A stretch of DNA of 60,930 nucleotides from Agitococcus sp. (GTDB taxonomy: Bacteria > Pseudomonadota > Gammaproteobacteria > Pseudomonadales > Moraxellaceae), in contig JAUSLJ010000050.1 in NCBI GenBank assembly GCA_030646715.1, forward strand, positions 1-60,930, read 5' to 3'. Shown one piece after another: positions 1 to 9,800 of this stretch (positions are counted from its first letter, which is position 1; each line of letters opens with the position of its first letter). The position numbers and the translations under genes are program-made. The notes below the pieces were generated by a model. It searched no databases. It worked only from the letters and a program-made list of their open reading frames with translations, and was not told where the DNA came from.

Positions 1-1938
1 TTAACGATTAGCAATGTACAGGTGAATGCAGCGCAAGGCAGTGCGCTACTGAATATTGATAAGAGTATTAGTTTTACGCCTGCGGTGACCTTTAGCGGCT
101 CGGTAAATCTGAGTTATGACGTGAGTGATGGACGAGGCGGTGTATTGACGGTAACAGAAGTCATCACCGTCAATCCAGCACAAAACCATGCGCCTGCGCT
201 GACCTCAACGCCTGTTAGCTTAGCGAACGGCACCGAAGATACGGCTTACACCTTCACGGCCAGCCAATTGTTACAAGGCTTCAGCGATGTTGATAGCGAT
301 AGTTTAAGCGTTGTGAGTCCGACGACCAGCAATGGCAGTCTGACCGATAATCAAGATGGCACGTTCACCTTCCAGCCGACTGCGAACTTTAATGGCGTAG
401 TGACGTTGAGTTATGGCGTGAGTGATGGCACCGACATCACTTCAACCAGCACGACATTAAACATCGCTGCGGTAAATGATGCGCCAGTGGCAGGCTCCAA
501 CAGCGTCAGCTTAGCGAACGGCACCGAAGACACGGCCTACACCATCACCGCCAGCCAACTGCTACAAGGCTTTAGTGATGTTGAAGGCGACAGCTTAAGT
601 GTGGTGAATCTCAGTAGCAGCAATGGCAATCTGACGGATAACGGCAACGGCACGTTCACCTTCCAACCTAGTGCAAACTTTAACGGTGTAGTGAGCTTGA
701 GTTATGGCGTGAGCGATGGCCAAGCGATTACTACCACCAGCACGACGTTAAACGTCAATGCTGTCAATGACGCGCCGCTTATCAAAAGCACCAAAACATC
801 CACCAACCGCATTGTTGAAGATGCGGCGGCCATACTCATTGGTTTAGCCTTTGGCCTCCAAGTGTCGGATGTTGATGCGACAGCCTTAGCCAGTCTGCGT
901 ATTTCCATCGGACGATTTGCGGTAGGCGATGTATTAGCGGTTGATACAACGGGGACATTATTACAAGCAACATATAATCAAAATACAGGAGTTTTGACGG
1001 TTAACGGCAATGATAGTGTCGCTAATTATCAGAAAGTGATTGATAGCTTGCAATTGAGTACACAAGCAGAAAGTGGCGCAGATACCCGTACAATCACGGT
1101 TGTTGTCGGTGATGGAATTGACACCAGTCGTACGACAGTGACGATCCCTGTAGATTATATATTGAACGAAACCCATAACGGCACAGACAGTAACGACACA
1201 CTCACAGGCGCAGACGGCAATGATGTCCTGAACGGCGGTGCAGGTGACGATATTTTGAATGGCGGGAATGGTAATGATGTCCTGAACGGCGGTGCAGGTG
1301 ACGATATTTTGAACGGCGGCGATGGCGCAGACGATATGCGTGGCGATGCAGGCAACGATATTTATATTGTTGACGATGAGGGCGATACCATTAGCGACAG
1401 TAGTGGTGATGCCGACCAAGTACAAACCACCTTGTCATTTGAATTACCCGAAGGCTTTGAAATATTAACCTTTACGGGCTTGGAGTCAGGCTTGTTGGGT
1501 CAAGGTAACACCGGCGATAACACTCTCGGTGCAAATAATGGCGGTAGCGAGTTGCAAGGCCATGATGGTAACGATACCTTAACGGATGGCAATGGTCGTG
1601 ATGTCTTTACGGGTGGTTCGGGTGCTGACACCTTCGACTTCTCACATCTACAAAATGCCATTGTCCGTTTAGGCGAAGTGCTGGACTTTTCGACGGCACG
1701 TGGCGATAAAATTGATATTTCCAAAATAGATGCCAATAGCTTCATAGCAGGTAATCAAGACTTCCACTTTATAGGTGGTGATGCGTTCCACGGCACAGGC
1801 AGTAGCAGTGCAGGTGAGTTGCGATTCAGTCAACGCTTGTTGCAAGGCGATCTTAACGGCGATGGCAAGGCAGATTTTGAAATTAAATTAGTCGGCGTTT
1901 TGGAACTGAATACCGACGATATCTTAGGTTTAACTTAA
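1..1938 (+). CDS. RTX / cadherin-like secreted protein, C-terminal part (5' end outside window)
   Basis: The reading frame is open from base 1, so this is the C-terminal 645 residues of a larger protein; the GTG at 22 is not a credible start. Two near-identical 97-residue Ig/cadherin-like units (sharing SLANGTEDTAYT) are followed by a degenerate unit, then nonapeptide GGxGxDxUx calcium-binding repeats (bases ~1174-1640), and a final domain like the serralysin M10 C-terminal region ending in a hydrophobic ILGLT. No catalytic domain is visible in the part seen. Family knowledge: such proteins leave through type I secretion with an uncleaved C-terminal signal and fold on binding Ca2+ outside the cell. 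The exporter genes follow at 3.6-6.6 kb, so this is probably one of their substrates, likely an adhesin or matrix protein. An enzymatic N-terminus cannot be excluded. Confidence 0.85.
   Translation, partial: LTISNVQVNAAQGSALLNIDKSISFTPAVTFSGSVNLSYDVSDGRGGVLTVTEVITVNPAQNHAPALTSTPVSLANGTEDTAYTFTASQLLQGFSDVDSDSLSVVSPTTSNGSLTDNQDGTFTFQPTANFNGVVTLSYGVSDGTDITSTSTTLNIAAVNDAPVAGSNSVSLANGTEDTAYTITASQLLQGFSDVEGDSLSVVNLSSSNGNLTDNGNGTFTFQPSANFNGVVSLSYGVSDGQAITTTSTTLNVNAVNDAPLIKSTKTSTNRIVEDAAAILIGLAFGLQVSDVDATALASLRISIGRFAVGDVLAVDTTGTLLQATYNQNTGVLTVNGNDSVANYQKVIDSLQLSTQAESGADTRTITVVVGDGIDTSRTTVTIPVDYILNETHNGTDSNDTLTGADGNDVLNGGAGDDILNGGNGNDVLNGGAGDDILNGGDGADDMRGDAGNDIYIVDDEGDTISDSSGDADQVQTTLSFELPEGFEILTFTGLESGLLGQGNTGDNTLGANNGGSELQGHDGNDTLTDGNGRDVFTGGSGADTFDFSHLQNAIVRLGEVLDFSTARGDKIDISKIDANSFIAGNQDFHFIGGDAFHGTGSSSAGELRFSQRLLQGDLNGDGKADFEIKLVGVLELNTDDILGLT
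217..777 (+). repeat. Tandem 291-bp coding repeat
   Basis: Two adjacent units begin at 217 and 508, exactly 291 bp (97 codons) apart, and stay highly similar at the DNA level across most of their length. They encode consecutive Ig/cadherin-like domains. A more diverged unit precedes them. Such repeats can gain or lose whole domains by recombination without breaking the frame. Confidence 0.8.
1219..1326 (+). repeat. 54-bp duplication in the RTX calcium-binding region
   Basis: The stretch from 1219 recurs at 1273 with a 54-bp period (18 residues, two nonapeptides) and almost no differences, indicating recent in-frame duplication of two Ca2+-binding turns. Confidence 0.75.
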
Positions 1939-1962
1939 TTGTTTAGGATGGAGCGAACAAAG

Positions 1963-3447
1963 ATGATGGTAAACCAATGGCTGGCGTTATCGCTGCTGAC
2001 AGGATTATTACTCGGCTGCGGCGGTGGAAGTAATGATGAACAAACAACCGTTAATAAAAGCCCTGTTGCTCAAGAAGACCATTTTAATACCCTAGAAAGT
2101 ACCAGTATTACTCTCGCTGTCTTGCTGAATGATGTTGAGCCAGAATCCGAAGCTATGACCATCCAGACGGCATCAGTCGCTGCGGCACAAGGTGTGGTGA
2201 CGGTTAGTAGCGATAAAAAAACACTGCTTTTTGCACCTAAAGTCGGTTTTATCGGTGATGCGGATATTACTTATACCATTGCCGATACACAGAGCAATAA
2301 AGCCTCAGCCCATGTTTTTGTTTCGGTCAAAGCCTTGCAATCCTTATCGGCTCGTCAAGATACGACTTGTGCGGTCATACCATCAGGCACGGTTAAATGT
2401 TGGGGTGGCAGTGATTTTGGTCAGTTGGGTGACAATGACGAAGTCATGGCGGCTTTAACCGATAGCAGCAAAAAATTTAAATCGGCACCTGTGACAGTGG
2501 CTAATCTCAACGGTATCAAACAAGTGGCAGTCGGTTATAACCATGCGTGTGCTATTTCGCAAACGGGGAGTGTCAGTTGTTGGGGCGATAATAGCCGAGG
2601 CCAAATTGGTGATGGTACAACGACGTTGAGGCCACAAGCGACTCCTGTGGTTGGTTTGTCTGCCAAAGTCACCCAATTAGCGTTAACGTACCAATCCAGT
2701 TGCGCGTTATTGGAAACGGGTGCGGTGCAATGTTGGGGCGGCAATACCCAAGGTGAATTGGGTGTTGGTCAAACGGCAAAACTAAACCAAAGTACATCAC
2801 CGCAAAATGTGGTGTTATTGAATAATGTCACCATCAAACGTCTCGTCTCAGGTCGTCAACATCTCTGTGGTATTACCAATAGCGATACCTTGGTGTGTTG
2901 GGGCTGGAATGACTCGGGTCAATTAGGTTTAACCGATACCACCGCGCGTTTTATCCCAACGACTGTCACTTCTGTCGGCTCAGGTGTTAAACAAGTTGCC
3001 GCAGGTTACGGTCATAGTTGCGCTGTTCGGGCGAGTGACACCGTTTGCTGGGGTGATAACAGCAAAGGCCAGTTAGGTGATGGCACAACAACATCGTCTT
3101 CTTTGCCTGTTGTGGTCACTGATTTGTCGGGTGTCACGGAGTTGGCTTTAGGCAAAGAGCATAGCTGCGCAACAAAATCGAGCAATGACACAATGTGCTG
3201 GGGCAGTCGGCAAGCAGGGCAAACTGCTCAGTCTGTAAGTGCGGTACTGTTGGATAAAACGCCTGTGTTGCTGACTGCTTTATCAGGAAAACAAAGTATC
3301 AGCGCAGGAGACTTTCACACGTGTAGCATCGGTAGTGGTGGCGCAGTGAAATGTTGGGGTAAAAATGATTTAGGTCAATTGGGTGATGACACAACAGCGA
3401 CGATTAAAGAAAGTGCTGTTGTCGTTAGTGTCAAAAACTTACCTTAA
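1963..3447 (+). CDS. Seven-bladed RCC1-repeat lipoprotein
   Basis: I start at ATG 1963 (494 aa) because GGAG sits 9 nt upstream and the peptide then opens with a lipoprotein signal ending in the lipobox LLLGC followed by GGGSND; starts at 1939 or 1948 would add residues before the signal. After lipidation the mature protein has a cadherin/Ig-like segment (about residues 40-120, containing AVLLNDVEPE) and then seven RCC1 repeats. Each repeat carries two cysteines in a pattern like C-A-x(6-8)-C-W-G followed by a GQLG-type turn, so each blade could hold a disulfide, fitting an extracytoplasmic beta-propeller. It lies between an RTX protein and the type I exporter. The locus suggests a surface partner or retention factor for the secreted proteins, but that is inference. 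Confidence 0.8.
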   Translation: MMVNQWLALSLLTGLLLGCGGGSNDEQTTVNKSPVAQEDHFNTLESTSITLAVLLNDVEPESEAMTIQTASVAAAQGVVTVSSDKKTLLFAPKVGFIGDADITYTIADTQSNKASAHVFVSVKALQSLSARQDTTCAVIPSGTVKCWGGSDFGQLGDNDEVMAALTDSSKKFKSAPVTVANLNGIKQVAVGYNHACAISQTGSVSCWGDNSRGQIGDGTTTLRPQATPVVGLSAKVTQLALTYQSSCALLETGAVQCWGGNTQGELGVGQTAKLNQSTSPQNVVLLNNVTIKRLVSGRQHLCGITNSDTLVCWGWNDSGQLGLTDTTARFIPTTVTSVGSGVKQVAAGYGHSCAVRASDTVCWGDNSKGQLGDGTTTSSSLPVVVTDLSGVTELALGKEHSCATKSSNDTMCWGSRQAGQTAQSVSAVLLDKTPVLLTALSGKQSISAGDFHTCSIGSGGAVKCWGKNDLGQLGDDTTATIKESAVVVSVKNLP

Positions 3448-3475
3448 ATCCCTCCAAACCTCCCTTTGAAAAGGG
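3446..3475. repeat. Partial copy of dispersed palindromic repeat family 1
   Basis: Begins right at the stop codon of the lipoprotein gene with AAATCCCTCCAAACCTCCCT, matching the reverse complement of the right arm of the complete copy at 36315-36396. Only one arm is present here. Confidence 0.6.
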
Positions 3476-3500
3476 CGTAGTTGCAAGTTTAATCTGGAAA

Positions 3501-3594
3501 CGTCCCCTCCCTTGATAAGGGGAGGGTTAGGGTGGGGTTCTGCGTCATGGCAAACAACCCCCTCCCAACCTCCCCCTTATCAGGAGGGAGGGGC
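3501..3594. repeat. Dispersed palindromic repeat family 1, full copy
   Basis: A long imperfect inverted repeat: the left arm GATAAGGGGAGGGTTAGGG is mirrored by a right arm whose complement reads GATAAGGGGGAGGTTGGGA. The central loop contains GCGTCATGGCAAA, which recurs in the loop of the copy at 51519. It fills most of the gap between the RCC1 lipoprotein gene and the exporter gene. No transposase is nearby. Confidence 0.75.
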
Positions 3595-3624
3595 TACCAA
3601 CCCCCCGACCAGAGTTCATAGTTT

Positions 3625-5310
3625 ATGCCCGATGACTCCCGCAAAACTTCTCGTGTTTTCGCCCTTTTTCAACCCTTACGGCGCATCTTACTGACACTTA
3701 TTTTATTTAGTTTGGTGCTGAATGTGCTGATGTTAGCGCCTTCACTGTATATGTTGCAGGTCTATGATCGAGTCTTAACCAGTCAAAATAAATTCACGTT
3801 GTTGGCAATTACTGTCATTATTTTAGTGGCCTATTTGGCAATTGGCTTTATTGAATGGATTCGTTCCACCATGCTCGTGCGTTTAAGTGCGGCGATGGAT
3901 TTAACCGAAAGTAATCGTATCCATGCCGCTGCTTTTGCCCAAAATGCCGTTGCGCGTAGTATGTCACCCGCGCAAGTGATGCAAGACTTTAGTGCGGTAC
4001 GGCAAGTGGTCACCGGTTCGGTTGTCTTGGCATTGCTGGACTTACCGTGGACACCGCTGTATGTGGCGTTGCTGTTTGCCTTTGCGTGGCCATTAGGTTT
4101 AATCGCAGTAATAGGTATGGTGCTATTGGCTGCCATCGCCATTATCTCCGAACGCATTACTAAAGAACCATTAGAAAAGGCAGGAAAAATTGCCAGTCAA
4201 GCCGCCTTTGCCCTCAATAAACATCATCGTAATATCGAAATTATTTCCGCCTTAGGCATGATTCCTGTGTTGGGCAAACGCTGGCAAGCACAAAATAAAG
4301 AAGCGTTATTACTGCAAATTCAAGCCAGTAGCAAAATGTCCAAACTGACAGCCTTAGGACGTTATATCCGTTTAACCTTGCAATCTTTAATTTTGGGCAT
4401 GGGCGCATTACTGGTTTTAGACGGCAAAATGTCGGGCGGGATGATGATTGCGGGTTCTATTTTATTGGGTCGTGCTTTAGCCCCAGTAGAGCAATTAATT
4501 GGTTCATGGAAACAATTAGTCAATGGTTTAGACGCGCATCAACGTTTACAACAATTATTAGGTGATAACGACAATGCCGAACAGCCTTTTGCTTTGCCCG
4601 CACCTAAAGGACAACTCAGTGTTGAGGGTGTGACCGTTGTTTTAGAAGGCAAAACGGAACCCGTGTTACGCAATATTCAGTTTGCTTTAGGTGCAGGGGA
4701 AATATTGGCTGTGGTTGGCGCGAGTGCATCAGGTAAATCCACCTTAGCACGTACCATCTTAGGTTTAATCGCGCCCAATGTCGGTGAGGTGCGTTTAGAC
4801 AGTGCAGATGTACGCCAATGGCCACGGGAAAAATTAGGCCAATATTTGGGTTATTTACCGCAAGATATTGAACTTTTTGAAGGCACAGTCGCCGAAAATA
4901 TTGCCCGTTTTCAAGAAGTTGATGCCGCACTAATTATTGACGCAGCTCAATTAGCGCACGTCCACGACATGATTTTACGTTTGCCTAAAGGGTATGATAC
5001 CGTCGTAGGTGAAGGTGGTGCGATGTTGTCGGGTGGTCAACGTCAACGCTTGGCATTGGCGCGCGCGGTATTTGGCCTGCCTAAATTGGTGGTATTAGAC
5101 GAGCCTAATTCTAATTTAGACGATCAAGGTGAACGAGCCTTAGCACAGACTTTGCTGAGTTTAAAACAGCAAGGGACAACGGTAATCGTCATTTCGCACC
5201 GTACCAGTATTTTGACCGTGGTTGATAAAATGCTGCTGCTGCAAGAAGGTACTCAAGTCTCATTTGGCTCGCGTGAGCAAGTGATGAAGCAACTGCTCCC
5301 CGCAGCCTAA
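3625..5310 (+). CDS. Type I secretion ABC transporter (PrtD/HlyB-like, permease-ATPase fusion)
   Basis: 561 aa. An N-terminal membrane domain with hydrophobic helices (first at about residues 20-45) is followed by an ATPase domain with Walker A GASASGKST (about 365-373), ABC signature LSGGQRQR (about 469), Walker B LVVLDEP and H-loop ISHRTS. Size and the lack of an N-terminal C39 peptidase-like domain fit the PrtD/AprD subgroup, which exports RTX proteins by their C-terminal signals from the inner membrane. It is followed after 14 nt by the HlyD-type adaptor, forming an operon-like pair flanked by two RTX substrates. The outer-membrane TolC partner is not in the window. No strong ribosome site is seen before ATG 3625. 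Confidence 0.93.
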   Translation: MPDDSRKTSRVFALFQPLRRILLTLILFSLVLNVLMLAPSLYMLQVYDRVLTSQNKFTLLAITVIILVAYLAIGFIEWIRSTMLVRLSAAMDLTESNRIHAAAFAQNAVARSMSPAQVMQDFSAVRQVVTGSVVLALLDLPWTPLYVALLFAFAWPLGLIAVIGMVLLAAIAIISERITKEPLEKAGKIASQAAFALNKHHRNIEIISALGMIPVLGKRWQAQNKEALLLQIQASSKMSKLTALGRYIRLTLQSLILGMGALLVLDGKMSGGMMIAGSILLGRALAPVEQLIGSWKQLVNGLDAHQRLQQLLGDNDNAEQPFALPAPKGQLSVEGVTVVLEGKTEPVLRNIQFALGAGEILAVVGASASGKSTLARTILGLIAPNVGEVRLDSADVRQWPREKLGQYLGYLPQDIELFEGTVAENIARFQEVDAALIIDAAQLAHVHDMILRLPKGYDTVVGEGGAMLSGGQRQRLALARAVFGLPKLVVLDEPNSNLDDQGERALAQTLLSLKQQGTTVIVISHRTSILTVVDKMLLLQEGTQVSFGSREQVMKQLLPAA

Positions 5311-5324
5311 CCGACGGAATTTTC

Positions 5325-6647
5325 ATGTTTAGTCAGCCGCAAAGTACCGATCAGCAACTTGAAGCCATCGCCAACTATTCCCATCAAGCCAAATGGGGAC
5401 GTTATGGCTTAGGCATTTTTTTGCTACTGTTTATCCTGTGGGCAAGCACCATGCCGCTTGATTCTGGCGTGCCCGCACAAGGTGTGATTGGTATTCAAAG
5501 TCAACGTCAGTCGGTGCAGCATCAATATGGCGGCGTAGTTAAAAGATTATTAGTGACGGAAGGAAGCCGAGTCACGAAAGGTCAATTGTTGATTGAATTA
5601 GAAAATACTCAAATTGAGGCTGAGCTAGTACGAGCTACTCAGGAGTTAACCCAATTTTCAGCGAAATATGCACGATTATTAGCCGAGCGTCAGCATTTAC
5701 CGAACGTGGATTTTAGCGCACAGCCAATGTTGAAAAATGACCAAGAAGCGACAGTATCAGCAACGATCAACACGCAAAAGGCATTTTTTCAGGCTCGTGC
5801 TTCCTCATTAAACCTACAAGCACAAGTGGTCGCTGAACGGATTAAATCAAAAAGATTAGAAATCAAACGGCAACAATCTTTAATGATGGGTCGTCAACAA
5901 CAAGCAAAATTATTAAGCACCGAAATAGCCTCACACCAAGCCTTATTGACGCAACAATATGTCAGCCAAGAGCGATTATTTGAGCTGGAGCGGCAATTAT
6001 CCGATGTCGCGATTGGCCAACAACAAGCACAATTGGCCATTAGCCAAGCACAAGCCGACATTGCCGAATTAGAAAGTCAAAACTTACTACAGACGGCACA
6101 ATTTCAACGCGATGTTGAAAACGAAATGGCCGATGTTCAACAACAAATAGTCATTTTAGAGCAGCAAAAGCAAAGCCTTAGCGATCAATTAGCTCGTACA
6201 CGGATTCAAGCACCCGCCGCAGGCGTTGTTGTCGGTCAAGTGATACATACGCAAGGTGGAGTTGCGCTTGAAGGGCAAGTATTAATGGACATTGTCCCTG
6301 ATGAAAGCCTGATTGTCGTTGATGCCAAAGTCGCGCCCCATCTTATTGAAAAAATACAACTCAACCAAAATGCCCATATTCGTTTATTGGCTTTAGATAG
6401 TTTAAACCCTGTAGTTGAAGGCGTAGTGACACGTATTTCCGCTGATCAACTCATCAACGCCAATACGGGGGAAGCGTATTTTTCGGTGCGTGTCGCCATT
6501 AACAGACAAAGTTTGCAGAAACTTCAATACAAAAAGCTGAGTACGGGAATGCCTGTGGAAGTGCTCTTCAAAACAGGTGAAAGAACCTTCTTTAGATATT
6601 TGGCCGAGCCATTGTTAAGGACGTTTTTCTTTGCCTTGAGGGAGTGA
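5325..6647 (+). CDS. Type I secretion membrane fusion protein (HlyD/PrtE family)
   Basis: 440 aa. One transmembrane helix near residues 27-45 (GLGIFLLLFILWAS), then a lipoyl/barrel segment (around VVKRLLVTEGSRVTKGQLL), a long glutamine-rich coiled-coil hairpin (about 140-290) and a return barrel (LARTRIQAPAAGVVVGQ). This is the periplasmic adaptor linking the ABC exporter to an outer-membrane channel. It starts 14 nt after the ABC gene, so both are probably co-transcribed and their products assemble together. Confidence 0.93.
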   Translation: MFSQPQSTDQQLEAIANYSHQAKWGRYGLGIFLLLFILWASTMPLDSGVPAQGVIGIQSQRQSVQHQYGGVVKRLLVTEGSRVTKGQLLIELENTQIEAELVRATQELTQFSAKYARLLAERQHLPNVDFSAQPMLKNDQEATVSATINTQKAFFQARASSLNLQAQVVAERIKSKRLEIKRQQSLMMGRQQQAKLLSTEIASHQALLTQQYVSQERLFELERQLSDVAIGQQQAQLAISQAQADIAELESQNLLQTAQFQRDVENEMADVQQQIVILEQQKQSLSDQLARTRIQAPAAGVVVGQVIHTQGGVALEGQVLMDIVPDESLIVVDAKVAPHLIEKIQLNQNAHIRLLALDSLNPVVEGVVTRISADQLINANTGEAYFSVRVAINRQSLQKLQYKKLSTGMPVEVLFKTGERTFFRYLAEPLLRTFFFALRE

Positions 6648-6853
6648 TTTTTCACGGTATTTTGAGTGGAAATTAAGCAGATTTCACTCTAGACTCAGTC
6701 TCAATAATTAAATTTTATGTGGTGAGCTATGGATGGCATATTTCTTTTGAGTTTTCCTCATAGTCATTATCTGACTTCTACTAATAATTCTCTGATATTT
6801 AATCACTATCCTATTTTCTTGAACAAAGACTACCCCTTTTGGAGCAAACAATA

Positions 6854-9800
6854 ATGAGCGGAATTACTATTTCATTAACAGGCGGTACGTCTCTTTTATC
6901 CCCAGTCATCCCCATTCGACGCTTGACTTTAACTTCTAACACTTACGGCCATGTATTTCCAGGCGGCTCTGTTGTGTATTCTCACACTTTGACTAATGAA
7001 GGCAATGTCACTGAAGGTGATCAGGCAGGTGCAATTAGCTTTTATGCAGGTAATAGCTTGTCGAGTTTTGCAACAGTCTTTTACTACGATATTAATAATG
7101 ACGGCATGTTAAGTAGTCAAGATCCGTTTATTTCGCCCAATAGTGTGTTAGCGGGTGATGGCTTGGCGGCGGGCGAGTCCATTCGTATTTTTGCTAAAGT
7201 ACTCGCGCCAGTCAGTGCAATGGTAGGAGCGATTAATTACACGATTTTTGTGTTTCAACCGACGAATGTGATTAATGATGTGAACCCTCCAGTAACCCTT
7301 GCTATCCAAGATACGACCTATGTTGTTGCAGGTAACGGCTTCGGCGTAAGCAATAGTGATCCGATTGCATTTAATGACTACGCAGTAACAAATGATCAAG
7401 CTCCAGTCAGCGTGGACGTAGTGGCGAATGACTACGACCTTGATCTCGACCCTAACCTTGGAACAGTTGCAGGCGAAGCGTTACATCTGGAAAGTGCAGT
7501 AGTGACTTCGGGCAATGCAAATATCTCAATTGCAAATAATGAGATTACAGTCGTACCAACAAGACAAGATGCACAAGAGATTATTGTTAATTATGTGGTT
7601 AACGATAACTTTGGCGGCAGTGCTACTGCGAATTTAATCGTTGCCGTTAATATTCCTGAACCTAATCAAACCCCTATAACCACAAACGACTATATCACTG
7701 TATCGGAGTTTAATAGCGGCATCATCGTCGATGTACTTGCAAATGATATTGATTTTGAGGGTGAAGCCTTAACGTTGATAGATGCATCGCTATCATCAGG
7801 TTTAGGCAATGTGTCTGTTAGTAATAATGCGCTCATTTTTAATGCTGGTGGTTCAGGTTCTGATACCGTTGCTTATACCGTACAAGATGCTTTCGGCAAT
7901 ACTTCTCAAGGCAATTTATATGTCGAAGTATTATCTGTTGGTGGTGGGGGAGGTGACGGTGGAGGTCCTGCGAATGCCGCGCCAATTGCACACGATGACT
8001 CCATATCACTTTATGAATTTGGTACGGCTGAAGTCGATGTTTTGGCTAATGATAGTGATCCCGATGGCGATGCACTCACGATTGTCTCCGTATTTGCAAA
8101 TAATGGCTCTGCGTATATCAACGAAAATAACACCATTAGTTACAGTGCCAGTTCTGCTGGGTCAGATCTTATTAACTACACCGTACAAGATATATTTGGT
8201 AATACCGCTCAAGCAAATGTATTTGTTGATATTTTTGGCGGTGGCGGTGGCGGTGGCGGTGGCGGTGGCGGTGGCGGTTATACGAATACCGCACCAACTG
8301 CATATAATGATTACGCAACTACCTATGAAGGTAGTTCTATTGCCGTGAATGTTGTCAATAACGACACCGATCCTGATATTGATTTAGGCGTAGGTGATGC
8401 CCTTTATCTCAATAACGCGGTTGTTACAAACGGCAATGCCGAAGTCACGATTGTTGGTAATGAAATTGTTGTTCTGCCATTAGGTACAGGTGCACAAGAA
8501 ATCGTCGTCAATTACACCATTGGCGATAATTATGGTGGCAGTTCACAAGCAGGATTATTTGTCACGGTTAATGCGCTCGGCAATAACGCTCCGATTGCCC
8601 GAGATGATTTGGCTTTTACCGATGAAATAACAGCCATTAATATAGATGTACTAGCCAACGATAGCGACCCTGAAGGTGATATTTTAACCGTTACTAATGC
8701 AGTAGTTCAGACGGGTACGGGTGATGTTGTCGTCAATGGGGACAACACCTTAACGTTTACGCCAACAGGCTCTGGGGCAGAAGACGTTGTCGTAAGTTAC
8801 ACCATTAATGATGGTCAGTTGTCGGCAACGGCTGAAGTGAATATCACCATCACTCCCACAGGCGGCATAAATACCGCGCCAATAGCGAATAATGAAGCTG
8901 TCATCACCTCAAGAAATACGGCGATTACCGTCAATGTTTTAGAAAATGATACAGACCCTGATGGTGATACCCTTGATATTGTGGGTTATCAACTGGTGTC
9001 AGGTTCTGGCGAAGTAATGGTTAACGCCGATAAAAGCATTACCTTCGCTCCAGCAGCGGGTTTTGCTGGGGAAGTCGTTATTGACTATACCGTTGTTGAC
9101 TCTTCATTGCTCAGTGCAACCGCTTCTTTAATGATCACGGTGAAAAGCGATATTGTTGGCAATGACGCAGATAATTATTTAGAAGGCTATGCTGTTGATG
9201 ATTTTATCTCTGGCATGGGCGGAAACGACAGTTTGTACGGCAGTGGCGGTAACGATGTGCTGGAAGGTGGTAGAGGAAAAGACTATCTCCAAGGTGACAG
9301 TGGCAACGACACCTACATTTTTAATCTGGGTGATGGTCAAGACACCCTTTATAACTTCGATAGCGATGAGTATTACAACGGCGTTAGCAGTGTTGATAAG
9401 CTGATTTTTGGCGCAGGAATTACGGCAGCCGATATTACATTTTTTAATGCGGGTAATAGTACCGAAGATTTAGTGATTGGCATTAAAGGCACGACTGACA
9501 GTATTACTGTCCAGTATTACTTCAATTCGGGCATGGCCTACGAATTGGACACCATTGAGTTTGCCGATGGCACGATATGGGATAAAGCCGCTATTTCGGT
9601 TTTGGCCAGAGTCAATATGAGAGTTCAAGGCACAGTCGGTGGTGATGTTTTAAATGGTGGTATGGGTGATGATACCTTTATCGTGAACCACGCCCGTGAT
9701 GTGGTCATGGAAAACGTCGGCAGTGGCATAGATACCGTTGAAGCATCCATCAGTTTTAGTTTGGGGGAAAATCTAGAAAATCTGACCTTAAAAGGGAATT

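Noticed and set aside
961-1425. Minus-strand 154-codon frame rich in Ile, Val and Cys
   Set aside because: It is antisense to RTX calcium-binding repeats, whose regular codons give long open frames on the other strand; no ribosome site.
7809-8348. 179-codon plus-strand frame
   Set aside because: Lies inside the giant RTX gene in another frame; its valine-alanine repeat is the out-of-frame reading of the GGCGGT microsatellite.
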